Assembly: GCA_000632805.1 (NCBI GenBank)
Contig: CP007444.1
Span: 3,522,772-3,586,771 of the forward strand
DNA length: 64,000 bases
Direction: 5' to 3'
DNA from: Dyella jiangningensis
GTDB lineage: Bacteria > Pseudomonadota > Gammaproteobacteria > Xanthomonadales > Rhodanobacteraceae
A model generated the notes under the pieces. That model worked only from the letters and a program-made list of their open reading frames with translations, ran no database searches and was not told where the DNA came from. The translations under genes were made by a program, and so were the position numbers. Shown piece by piece: positions 53,911 to 61,681 of the stretch (its first letter is position 1; every line of letters begins with the position of its first letter).

Positions 53911-54996
53911 ATGATGGACTCCTATTTATTCGCGCTCACCTACCATTGGCTTACCCGGCATATCAACGATTTTGCGCTGGGTGCGGCTGCGCGCCTCACT
54001 GACCAAATCACCAGTCTGTGCCTGATCCTGGTCACTATCTGGGTGATGATTCGCGGCTACCGCTTGGTCACCGGCGCCTCACGCGAACCGCCAATGGTGC
54101 TGGTATCACACATGATCAAGGTCTCCCTGATCGTGTTCGCCGCCAAGACGGCCTCCCTCACCGGATCGGAGGTCTACCACTTCCTTAACACTACCTTGCC
54201 GCAGGAAGTCAATTACACGATCGCCGGCTCGACCAGTGAACCAATCAATCAGATCGACCAGAACCTTCTCAAAATTTCGGCCGCCACCAGCCTCATCGAT
54301 ATGGTGCAGGTCCCGAACAATGACCCTGCCCTGGCAGAGGAAAAGGCGCGCACATCCTGGTTGGCAACCATTGGTATCGCCGCTCCTGCCATGACCGCCG
54401 GCGCTCTTTTGCTGATGTACCAGATCGCTATGGCGTTGCTCACCGGCCTGGCTCCGTTTTTCATCCTGTGCCTGATCTTCGATGCATCGAAGGACCTGTT
54501 TCGACGCTGGCTGATGTATCTGCTGAGCACTTTGTTCTCACTGGCCATGCTCAACTTGGTCATTTCCTGGGTGCTCAGCCTTACCGTGGCCATAGCCGAA
54601 GCCACTTGGACCACCGACACCCTTGCCCGTATGACTGGGCTCAGCTCACAGGGCTTCAACACTATGGCACTGCAACAGGGCGGCATCGGCCTGTTGATGA
54701 CGGTGTTGATTGTTTCCACCCCGCCGATGGCCGCCATGCTGTTCAACGGCACCATGGGTAGCTTCTCACCTTACGCCACGGTAAACGGGGGTGGCGGTAG
54801 CCGTGGTAGCCAACCCGGCCCTCAAGGTCAGCCTCCTGGGAGTTATGGTGGCCATAGTACTGGCGTATATACACACCCGCGAAGCGAGGCAGGCCCAGCC
54901 TACATAACCCAAGCCGGCTCTAGTCGCCAATCAGGTGGTTCATATCCAGGCAGCATCGTCAATGCGGACGCGATGAAGCCAAACCTTCCGAAGTGA
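53911..54996 (+). CDS. virB6: Type IV secretion channel protein VirB6
   Basis: This 361-residue polytopic protein has at least five membrane segments (among them LCLILVTIWVMIRGYRLV, MTAGALLLMYQIAMALLTGL and LLMTVLIVSTPPMAAML). APFFILCLIFDASKDLFRRW is the TrbL/VirB6 signature. A glycine- and serine-rich cytoplasmic tail closes it. It forms the inner-membrane part of the channel. It is the last virB gene before the effector region. Confidence 0.9.
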   Translation: MMDSYLFALTYHWLTRHINDFALGAAARLTDQITSLCLILVTIWVMIRGYRLVTGASREPPMVLVSHMIKVSLIVFAAKTASLTGSEVYHFLNTTLPQEVNYTIAGSTSEPINQIDQNLLKISAATSLIDMVQVPNNDPALAEEKARTSWLATIGIAAPAMTAGALLLMYQIAMALLTGLAPFFILCLIFDASKDLFRRWLMYLLSTLFSLAMLNLVISWVLSLTVAIAEATWTTDTLARMTGLSSQGFNTMALQQGGIGLLMTVLIVSTPPMAAMLFNGTMGSFSPYATVNGGGGSRGSQPGPQGQPPGSYGGHSTGVYTHPRSEAGPAYITQAGSSRQSGGSYPGSIVNADAMKPNLPK

Positions 54997-55006
54997 GCCC
55001 GCGCTA

Positions 55007-55500
55007 ATGGAAGAACTTAACCTGACCCTTCCTTTACTCCTCTACCTGCTGCGGCTCTGATGCTCAGGACACAGGTCTATCCATGTGCGCCAATGGAACC
55101 GGCAGAAGCGGTCGTGGATCGAACCGATCATGCCAATGCGTCGCCGCTATGCAGCAGTGTTGGAGGACGCAAGCACACCGCAGTCAAGCGAGCCGCCTCC
55201 CAATGAGAAATTCGTGAGGTGGCAGTGCGATTGGCGGAGTTCGCGGATTCCTCGGCATGGCCACCAATTATGACGATCCAGGCTATCGCGGAAAGCAGCA
55301 CCTCATCAGATTGCAAAGAACGGTGGCACAAAGTGCTCCACGAACGTCCCCGATGACAATTCTTGCGAGCAATGCTTGCAACGCAATGGCGGTTACAGCG
55401 TGACAACAGGGGCACATTAGATGAGTTGATCAGCAGAGCCACAGACGAAGCAGCGCGAGACAAGAACTGCCATGTTCACTACACAAGAATCGCAGCATGA
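55007..55500 (+). pseudogene. Frameshifted DUF4189-type secreted protein gene
   Basis: The plus strand holds the remains of one gene broken by several frameshifts. It opens with ATG at 55007 and a hydrophobic leader NLTLPLLLYLL that stops at 55060. Segment AIGGVRGFLGMATNYDDPG (about 55227-55285) is followed in another frame by NGGTKCSTNVPDDNSCEQC and GGYSVTTGAH (55286-55420). A third frame ends with SRATDEAARDKNCHVHYTRI (55411-55500). These match, in order, the NGG-K-C, cysteine and A-x3-A-x-C spacing of the intact DUF4189 gene next to it. The sequence is less GC-rich than the core genome. Confidence 0.6.
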
Positions 55501-55647
55501 CCTTAAAAGCACGCTGCTTAACGTCGTTCCCAGGCTGGATATCAAACCTCGCCAAGAACGCGCCTGGGCGCGATGGCGATAGCCAATCCAGCAATTTTGA
55601 ATAGCAAGGATATACAGCGTGGTCTGGAGTCAAGGAGCGTTAAAGGC

Positions 55648-56655
55648 ATGAAAGCTATCGCTATCATCGTCAGCCTGATCGGCATGCTGGTCATCCATCA
55701 CCTTGCACACGCGCAGGTCTATCCCTGCTCGGGGAAACCCGGCGAAGTCATGGTCGGCCAGCAGCCGGCCAGCAATGGTGTGGCTTCCATTCCTCTTTGC
55801 CGGCGAGCGAGTCAAGCGGCCGCCCCAGCCCCCTCCCCGGCAGTGTACGGACCCATGATCGGCGTATACGGCGCTATCGCCGTCGACGACAGCGCCCACA
55901 CGTACAACTATGTTTCGGGACAAGACGACTTCAGAACCGCGAAGAAGTCCGCCATGCATAAGTGCGTGGAGAATGGGGGAAAGTCCTGCCGCGTATTGGT
56001 CGCATTTGGGGGGCACGCATCTATCGTCGCCGATCGTGACGGCGAATTCTTCGTTGCTACTAGCGACTACCTAGCAAAACAGGCCATACGTGATGCCTTT
56101 TCAAGTTGCAATAAGAAAAGCCGCAACGGTGGATGCACTCTGCTCGCTCCGCCGATCATCAACAGCATGTTCCAGTCACCCGAGACTCTGGGCGCCTTCG
56201 ATGTCTTAGATTTGCTGTATGGCCCTGACAAGGAAGGCAAAATGGGTTGGCAGGAAGCTCTCCAATTGGGCAAGGACCTCAACGCCCTGTCAGCCTACAT
56301 GGATACCCGTATTTACTGGGCAGCCACAGCGAGTGATGGCGAAGCCATTTTCGGCGCATATAACCGACCCGATCAGCGCAGCGCCGAAACCGCTGCGCTG
56401 AAAGACTGTGCTGGAAAGGGCTGCAAAGTGACGCAGGTGTTCAAGAATACTTGTGTGGGGATGGCGTGGCCAAACCACAAGAAGCCTGACCTCCTCCTTG
56501 AAACGACTGAGGATACGGCCCCCGCCGCCGCAAAGGCGCGCGCCCTTGCCCAATGCGCCAGCAAGTACGGTGCCTGTGATGTACAGGTGCGCTGCTCGGG
56601 ACGCATGTATCCCAATAGCAATCCGGATGCATCGGACAAACCTTCGCAGCAGTAG
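55648..56655 (+). CDS. Secreted two-repeat DUF4189 protein
   Basis: This 335-residue protein has a signal peptide (AIIVSLIGMLVIHHLAHA, cleaved before QVYPC). Two cysteine-patterned DUF4189 repeats follow, at about residues 70-170 (VYGAIAVDDSAHTYN) and 240-315 (YWAATASDGEAIFGAYN). Each has an A-x-K-x-A-x3-C then G-x-C layout. DUF4189 proteins are often encoded beside Xanthomonas-type T4SS genes. Their function is unknown; periplasmic immunity is a plausible guess. ATG at 55648 has AAGGAG 10 bases upstream. Confidence 0.7.
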   Translation: MKAIAIIVSLIGMLVIHHLAHAQVYPCSGKPGEVMVGQQPASNGVASIPLCRRASQAAAPAPSPAVYGPMIGVYGAIAVDDSAHTYNYVSGQDDFRTAKKSAMHKCVENGGKSCRVLVAFGGHASIVADRDGEFFVATSDYLAKQAIRDAFSSCNKKSRNGGCTLLAPPIINSMFQSPETLGAFDVLDLLYGPDKEGKMGWQEALQLGKDLNALSAYMDTRIYWAATASDGEAIFGAYNRPDQRSAETAALKDCAGKGCKVTQVFKNTCVGMAWPNHKKPDLLLETTEDTAPAAAKARALAQCASKYGACDVQVRCSGRMYPNSNPDASDKPSQQ

Positions 56656-56777
56656 ACCGCCACGCAACGCTGCAAATCAGCTGGCTAAATCGATTGTCAA
56701 ATCCACTACACCAGCTACACCTACGCAACTCGCCTTGAACAATTTCCATTCGAAGCGTCATCGTGAGATGTAAGTGC

Positions 56778-56909
56778 ATGAAGAAGATCACTTGGGTGTT
56801 CAGCGCTACGTTCATATGGCCGATCACAGCCCTGCATGGAACTTCCCTGAACCACGCACCTCGGAAAGAGGTACACGCTCAGACACGGCAAGGAATGCCG
56901 TCGACTTGA
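56778..56909 (+). pseudogene. Short signal-peptide-like remnant
   Basis: A 43-codon frame encodes MKKITWVFSATFIWPITALH followed by a polar tail and a stop. It resembles the N-terminus of an exported protein whose body is missing, just before a truncated muramidase gene. In the arrangement seen elsewhere in this locus that position would hold an immunity gene. Evidence is weak and it may be a chance frame. Confidence 0.3.
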
Positions 56910-56933
56910 ACAAGCCAGACAGGAGCTTTATTC

Positions 56934-57260
56934 ATGGCTATGGACCGGGAAACAGAAGTACTAGACGCTGCAGTGGCAGCAGGCATCACCTCGCTTTGCG
57001 AGATGGCGAATTTCATGACGTCGACGACGCATGAATCCCTCAGGCTGAATCAGCTGGGTGAAGATTTCCGGTACACCGCGGAAATTGAACAGACCCCGGT
57101 AAGGGCCGCGTGGCGGCACGGAGCGGCCGAACCAGAACAAGCCTGCAAGGAAGCCTTGCGGGGCAAGCCTGAGCATCTGGCCGAGGGCTACGTTTTCCTC
57201 AGAAGATCGTGCAATAACCCAACGAATGACGGGGAAAACGCAAGGAGAACGGGTCCGTGA
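56934..57260 (+). pseudogene. Truncated GH19-type muramidase fragment
   Basis: These 108 codons resemble the N-terminal part of a GH19 (chitinase/lysozyme) domain. ELDAAVAAGITSLCEMANFM-like text, TTHESLRL with the catalytic-type H-E-S, and LGEDFRYT line up with ANFMGQMQVESGGYSRMSENLGYS of the intact effector downstream. The end (HLAEGYVFLRRSCNN) corresponds to the VAEVIYGGRWGRRN region, after which the frame stops. Most of the catalytic domain, the binding domain and the secretion signal are absent, so it is probably a decayed second effector. Its stop overlaps the start of the next gene. Confidence 0.6.
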
Positions 57261-57862
57261 AGATCAGCTGCAGCCTATTCGCTCTCGGAATGCTGGCGCT
57301 TTCCTTCGAAGCCCCCGGGCTTACCGCGGAACTGGGTACAGAAATGCGTATAGACGAACCGTCACGGGGCGGCGCAGCGCCTTTGCCACAATCCGGCGGA
57401 ACGATGTGCGCCAAAACGGATGAGATCGTCTTCTCGTGCCCGTTGGATGGAGGCAAGAAGACGGCATCGATGTGCGCCTCCGGCGACATTGCCGGCGGTA
57501 CAGGACGTTTCTACTACTCCTACGGCCACGGAGGCTCGCCGGAGTTGGTATATCCGGCCTCGGGCGAGTCGCCGCGCAGTGCGTTCACGCGCACTCACCT
57601 CGGCTTTGCCGGCAATACCGGCGGCTATGCGTACGGCTTCAGCAACAAGGGTTTCAAGTACACCATCTATTCCATTTCCGGCGAACGCAACCTGCAGAAC
57701 GGCGGCGTGATCGTGCAACGCGCTTCCGACAGCAAGGTTGTGGCGAAGATGTCATGTCAGGCGGGGAAGATCACGGAGACGGAAAGCGATCCGCTCATCG
57801 ATGCCACGCTCAAGTGGAAGAGCGACAGCGCCATCGAGTCCAACGGTCTGCCGACGCGCTAA
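57257..57862 (+). CDS. Secreted putative immunity protein for the GH19 effector
   Basis: This 201-residue protein starts with GTG (AAGGAGAA 7 bases before) and has a signal peptide ending near PGLTA. The mature part has CAKTDEIVFSCPLDGGKK, CASGD, GRFYYSYGHGGSPELVYP and GFKYTIYSISGE, a beta-rich layout with four or more cysteines. It lies directly in front of the effector gene, with 39 bases between. In X. citri the peptidoglycan hydrolase effector X-Tfe(XAC2609) is preceded by its periplasmic inhibitor XAC2610. That role here is inferred from position and export signal; I do not claim sequence homology to XAC2610. Confidence 0.6.
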   Translation: MKISCSLFALGMLALSFEAPGLTAELGTEMRIDEPSRGGAAPLPQSGGTMCAKTDEIVFSCPLDGGKKTASMCASGDIAGGTGRFYYSYGHGGSPELVYPASGESPRSAFTRTHLGFAGNTGGYAYGFSNKGFKYTIYSISGERNLQNGGVIVQRASDSKVVAKMSCQAGKITETESDPLIDATLKWKSDSAIESNGLPTR

Positions 57863-57901
57863 CGCAGCTGCAACAGGGAAAGGCGGGAGAAAGTTACGAG
57901 C

Positions 57902-59122
57902 ATGTCATCCAAGGCAAACGCAGACTTCCTGATGGAAAAGGCCACGCAGGCCGGCATCAAGAACCGGAAGGAACTGGCCAACTTCATGGGCCAGATGCAG
58001 GTGGAATCGGGTGGCTATAGCCGCATGAGCGAGAACCTGGGCTACTCCGGCCAGCGCCTGCTCGAAGTATTTCCCGGGCGCAATGGCTTGCACGACATCG
58101 ACACTGCCAACCAGATCGCCGCCGCTGGCCCGGAGGCTGTCGCCGAAGTCATCTACGGTGGTCGCTGGGGTAGGCGAAATCTAGGCAATACCGAACCGAG
58201 CGATGGCTGGAAGTATCGCGGCCGCGGCTACGTGCAGCTCACGGGTCGCGACAATTATGCGCGGATCGGCAAAGAACTAGGACTCGACCTGGTCAACCAT
58301 CCGGAGCTGGCCGAAGACCGCGACATCGCAGCCAAGATCGCGCTCCATTACTGGGAGTCCCGCGTCGTACCGCATGGCAATCAGAAGGATGTCACCGGCG
58401 CCTGCCACGACATCAACGGCGGAGAGAAAGGCCTGCACGAACGCAAGCAAGCCGCCACCGCTTGGGAAAACAAGCTCTCACGCGGCTACGTGCCCGACGG
58501 CCCGGACGCATCGGCTCGTGGACATCACACCGAAAACACTCGGCATCTGCAGCAGCTGCTCAATGACCACGGCTACCAAGATTCGCATGGCAAACCCTTG
58601 AAGGTCGACGGCGAAATTGGCCCGCAAACGCGGCATGCCATCGAAGCCTTTCAGCGCGAACAGCAACTGAAGGCAGATAGCATCCCCGGGCGGATGACGT
58701 TGGAGCGCCTGGAGACTGTCGTACAGCGGGCCAGGCGCGAAGCGCCCCGGCTCGACCAACCGAGTCATCCCGGTCACGCCATGTATGGCGAGGCCTTCGA
58801 CGCAGTGACCTTGCTGGACAAGCAACACCAGCGGGCATCCGACGAACGCAGCACCAATCTGGCTGCGGCACTGGCCGCATCCGCAAGACAGCACGGCCTA
58901 TCGCACATTGACCATGTGGTACTCAGCGACGACGGGCAGCGTGCCTATGCTGTGCAGGGCGACCTGAACTCGCCGTTCAAGCGCATGGCCGAAGTTTCCA
59001 CGTCAGAAGCCATCGCTACATCCATCGCTCGCAGCACCGGCGCGTGGAACCAGGCCACACCTCTGTCCGTGACTGCATCGACGCAGCCATCCCGGGATCA
59101 GGGTACGCAGCAGACGCTATGA
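57902..59122 (+). CDS. X-T4SS antibacterial effector: GH19 muramidase + PG-binding + XVIPCD
   Basis: This 406-residue protein has three domains. Residues 1-195 are a GH19-type peptidoglycan hydrolase (ANFMGQMQVESGGYSR with candidate catalytic E35, MSENLGYS, YRGRGYVQLTGRDNYARIG). Residues about 212-275 are a PG_binding_1 domain (VDGEIGPQTRHAIEAFQREQ). Residues about 288-406 are an XVIPCD secretion domain (SHPGHAMYGEAFDAV, HGLSHIDHVVLSDDG, YAVQGDLNSP) with a polar Q-rich tail. XVIPCD is the signal recognised by VirD4 in Xanthomonas-type killing T4SSs. No Sec signal is present. It matches the architecture of X. citri XAC2609, which lyses rival bacteria. Confidence 0.92.
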   Translation: MSSKANADFLMEKATQAGIKNRKELANFMGQMQVESGGYSRMSENLGYSGQRLLEVFPGRNGLHDIDTANQIAAAGPEAVAEVIYGGRWGRRNLGNTEPSDGWKYRGRGYVQLTGRDNYARIGKELGLDLVNHPELAEDRDIAAKIALHYWESRVVPHGNQKDVTGACHDINGGEKGLHERKQAATAWENKLSRGYVPDGPDASARGHHTENTRHLQQLLNDHGYQDSHGKPLKVDGEIGPQTRHAIEAFQREQQLKADSIPGRMTLERLETVVQRARREAPRLDQPSHPGHAMYGEAFDAVTLLDKQHQRASDERSTNLAAALAASARQHGLSHIDHVVLSDDGQRAYAVQGDLNSPFKRMAEVSTSEAIATSIARSTGAWNQATPLSVTASTQPSRDQGTQQTL

Positions 59123-59152
59123 CTAGGACAACACGCGAAGCTCCCCTTCGCG

Positions 59153-60016
59153 GTGCGGCGCCAAAGAGATTCCGAACATATCGACGACATCCCCGCCCTA
59201 CCGAAGCTTTGCTATCGCTGCCAGCAAACGCTACCTGTGCTTCTCGTCCTGGCCTCCTCCGCTTTGGGTAACCCCATAAAAACAACCGAAATCAAGCAGA
59301 ACCCGACCCCGAAGCAGCGTTACGAGATCAGGCGCAATATCCATGATGCGCCTGGTCCGTTCGACACTTTCCGTGCCTTCGCCAACTATCGCGTCACCAA
59401 TGCGGGCTGCATTCCGCCGACGCCCGTCACCGGCATTCGCATCGAACCGCAGGAAGCGCTGCCGATGACGCTCACCAAGTTGCGGGACGGCGTCCACCGG
59501 GGCACGGTCTACGCGGACCAGTTCATGGACGGGGACTACTACGGCCTGGGCCTCTGCAACTGGGAGCTGGGCAAGGTGGACATCATCGCCACCGCCTTGG
59601 CGTACATTGCCGGCTACAACATCCGCCTGCTGCCGATCATCCAGAGTATGGCGCAGTTGGACGCACCCCACAGCAAGGAGGTCTACCGCTCGCTTATCAT
59701 CAACCACGCGCTGCAGATCGTGTACGCACCGCGGGAGCAACAGGATGCCAACGACTACTCCGGCATGCTCGGCTACACCACGGTGCGCAAGGAGAACGTC
59801 AGCAGGGGCAAGAACGACACCTCGCGCAGCCATACGGAAGAGCGTCGTGCCCTGATGCTGCCGCAGAAGCTGAAGTCGATGGGCCGGGACCGCGAGGTAT
59901 TCTTCTATGAAGGCATCCTCCATCCGGTGATGTGCGACAAGATTCGCTACTACAACGATCGCCATTTCACCGCACGCCTGCTGCCCAAGGTCGAGGTCCC
60001 CACGCTGGCGATCTGA
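59153..60016 (+). pseudogene. In-frame chimera: putative immunity lipoprotein N-half fused to VirD4 C-terminus
   Basis: One uninterrupted frame of 287 codons joins two unrelated pieces. The first ~138 codons (KQNPTPKQRYEIRRNIHDAP, CIPPTPVTGIRIEPQEALPM, GTVYADQFMDGDYYGLGLC) resemble small Xanthomonadales lipoproteins found beside X-T4SS effectors. The lipobox cysteine is missing (ASSALGNP) and the GTG start is poor. From about 59567 the last ~149 codons (LGKVDIIATALAYIAGYNIR, NHALQIVYAPREQQDANDYS, LGYTTV, RRALMLPQKLK, DKIRYYNDRHFTARLLP) are the C-terminus of the VirD4 coupling ATPase. The junction lies just after the position of the VirD4 Walker B (DEF), so Walker A and B are gone. A deletion is the simplest cause. 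Confidence 0.8.
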
Positions 60017-60134
60017 CCCGTACACGGACCGATGTCGCGCTGCCGGCATCCGTCCGCCTCCACGGTTTCCCCATGCTTTCTCGGGCAGACTGCAACCGCC
60101 AGCCGCCGATGGCGGCGTTGCCTATGGGGACATC

Positions 60135-61637
60135 ATGGCTCGGGTGCTGATCAAGCTTGGAAAATGGATAGCCGTCGTCGTACTGGTATTCCTTCTTTCG
60201 CTCTTGGGCATCCGAGCATGGGATTCGCAACGCGGCGACCCGCTTGCCCCCTGGCAGACTTTCGTGCCCGATGAGCTGACGCCATCCCAGCTCGACGCCA
60301 CCGACTGGCGAGGCTATCTGGCGGCAGAGCAACGAGCGTTCGACGAGGTGAAGACCGAGGTCACGGACAAGCTCGATCCGTCCGAGCGCGTTGCCAGCAA
60401 CAGGTACTACGAAGGTGCGTCGATGTACCCGGGGCATTTTGCGCACGACTGGAACCGGTCGTACGTCCTGGAGCCGGCGGGAAAGCCCGTGGGGGCCGTG
60501 GTACTCATCCACGGCCTTACCGATTCGCCCTATAGCCTGCGCGATATCGCCGAGCTGTACCGTGCCCATGGTTTCGTCGCCATCGGTCTACGCGTACCCG
60601 GCCACGGCACGGTGCCAGCCGGGCTGACCAAAGTGGACTGGACCGACTGGCTCGCTGCCACCCGCTTGGCCATGCGCGAGGCACGCCAACGCGTAGGCCC
60701 CGATGCGCCGATCCACATGGTCGGCTATTCGAACGGCGGGGCGCTCTCGGTGAAATACACGCTGGATGCGTGCGAGCACAACGCCTTGCCCATGCCCACC
60801 CGGCTTGTGCTGCTGTCCCCCATGATCGGCGTCACTCGGTTCGCGCGGTTCGCCGGGCTGGCCGGCTTGCCAGCCATGCTTCCGCGTTTTGCCAAGGCGG
60901 CCTGGCTGGACCTGCTGCCGGAGTACAACCCGTACAAGTACAACTCCTTCCCGGTGAACGCGGCGCGGCAGTCCTACCTGCTCACCGACGCCATCCGCAG
61001 TCAGGTGTTGCGCATGGCCAGCGACAAGCAGCTTTCCCGCTTGCCGCCCATCTTAACCTTCCAGTCAGTGGTGGATGACACGGTAAGCGCCTCGGCCGTC
61101 ATGCGCACGCTCTATGCTCATCTGCCCAAGAACGGCAGCGAGGTGGTGCTGTTCGACGTCAACCGCAACCATCGCTTCGACACGCTGCTCAAATCCAGCT
61201 CGTTGACGGCGCTTGGCCGCATGTTGCCCCAAGGGCCACAGGCCTATCGCTCCACTGTGATCACCAATGCCGCCATGGATGACGACCATACCGTCGCGCG
61301 CACCACGGATGCCGGCCAGACCACGTCCACCACAGCGCCACTGGCGCTCCTGTATCCGTTCAACATCTTCTCGTTGTCGCACATCGCACTGCCCTTCCCG
61401 CCCGATGACCCGCTCTACGGCACACAACCGGATATGTCGGAAGACTTTGGCATTCGTCTCGGCGTGGCAGCACCTCGTGGCGAACGCGGCGCGTTGATCC
61501 TCAATCTGAACGACCTGCTGCGCATCAGCTCCAATCCGTTTTATCCCTATGTTCGCGAGCGCATCGAGGCGCTGCTGCCCGCAGAAGCAGCATCACCTCC
61601 GCCTAAGGCGACACCGGTTGCGCCTATCGCCCACTGA
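60135..61637 (+). CDS. Membrane-anchored alpha/beta hydrolase
   Basis: This 500-residue protein has an N-terminal membrane helix (IAVVVLVFLLSLLGIRAW) and an alpha/beta-hydrolase domain facing the periplasm. VVLIHGLTDSPYSLR supplies the oxyanion HG, GYSNGG is the nucleophile elbow with serine, and NRNHRFDT contains the likely catalytic histidine. Esterase or lipase activity is likely; the substrate is unknown. It lies 118 bases after the VirD4 fragment. It has no XVIPCD-like C-terminus, so I treat it as flanking chromosome rather than an effector. Confidence 0.82.
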   Translation: MARVLIKLGKWIAVVVLVFLLSLLGIRAWDSQRGDPLAPWQTFVPDELTPSQLDATDWRGYLAAEQRAFDEVKTEVTDKLDPSERVASNRYYEGASMYPGHFAHDWNRSYVLEPAGKPVGAVVLIHGLTDSPYSLRDIAELYRAHGFVAIGLRVPGHGTVPAGLTKVDWTDWLAATRLAMREARQRVGPDAPIHMVGYSNGGALSVKYTLDACEHNALPMPTRLVLLSPMIGVTRFARFAGLAGLPAMLPRFAKAAWLDLLPEYNPYKYNSFPVNAARQSYLLTDAIRSQVLRMASDKQLSRLPPILTFQSVVDDTVSASAVMRTLYAHLPKNGSEVVLFDVNRNHRFDTLLKSSSLTALGRMLPQGPQAYRSTVITNAAMDDDHTVARTTDAGQTTSTTAPLALLYPFNIFSLSHIALPFPPDDPLYGTQPDMSEDFGIRLGVAAPRGERGALILNLNDLLRISSNPFYPYVRERIEALLPAEAASPPPKATPVAPIAH

Positions 61638-61681
61638 CCATCGAACGGCGGAGGACACGGGAGCGTGGGATACTTGCCTCC

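Noticed and set aside
43170..60130. Insertion sequence, integrase or tRNA attachment site bounding the T4SS island
   Set aside because: I saw no transposase, integrase, tRNA gene or clear direct repeats at either edge; the flanks are yraN and an alpha/beta hydrolase gene.
60135..61637. The alpha/beta hydrolase as a T4SS lipase effector
   Set aside because: It has an N-terminal membrane anchor and ends in a proline-rich tail without XVIPCD motifs, so it does not fit a VirD4 substrate.
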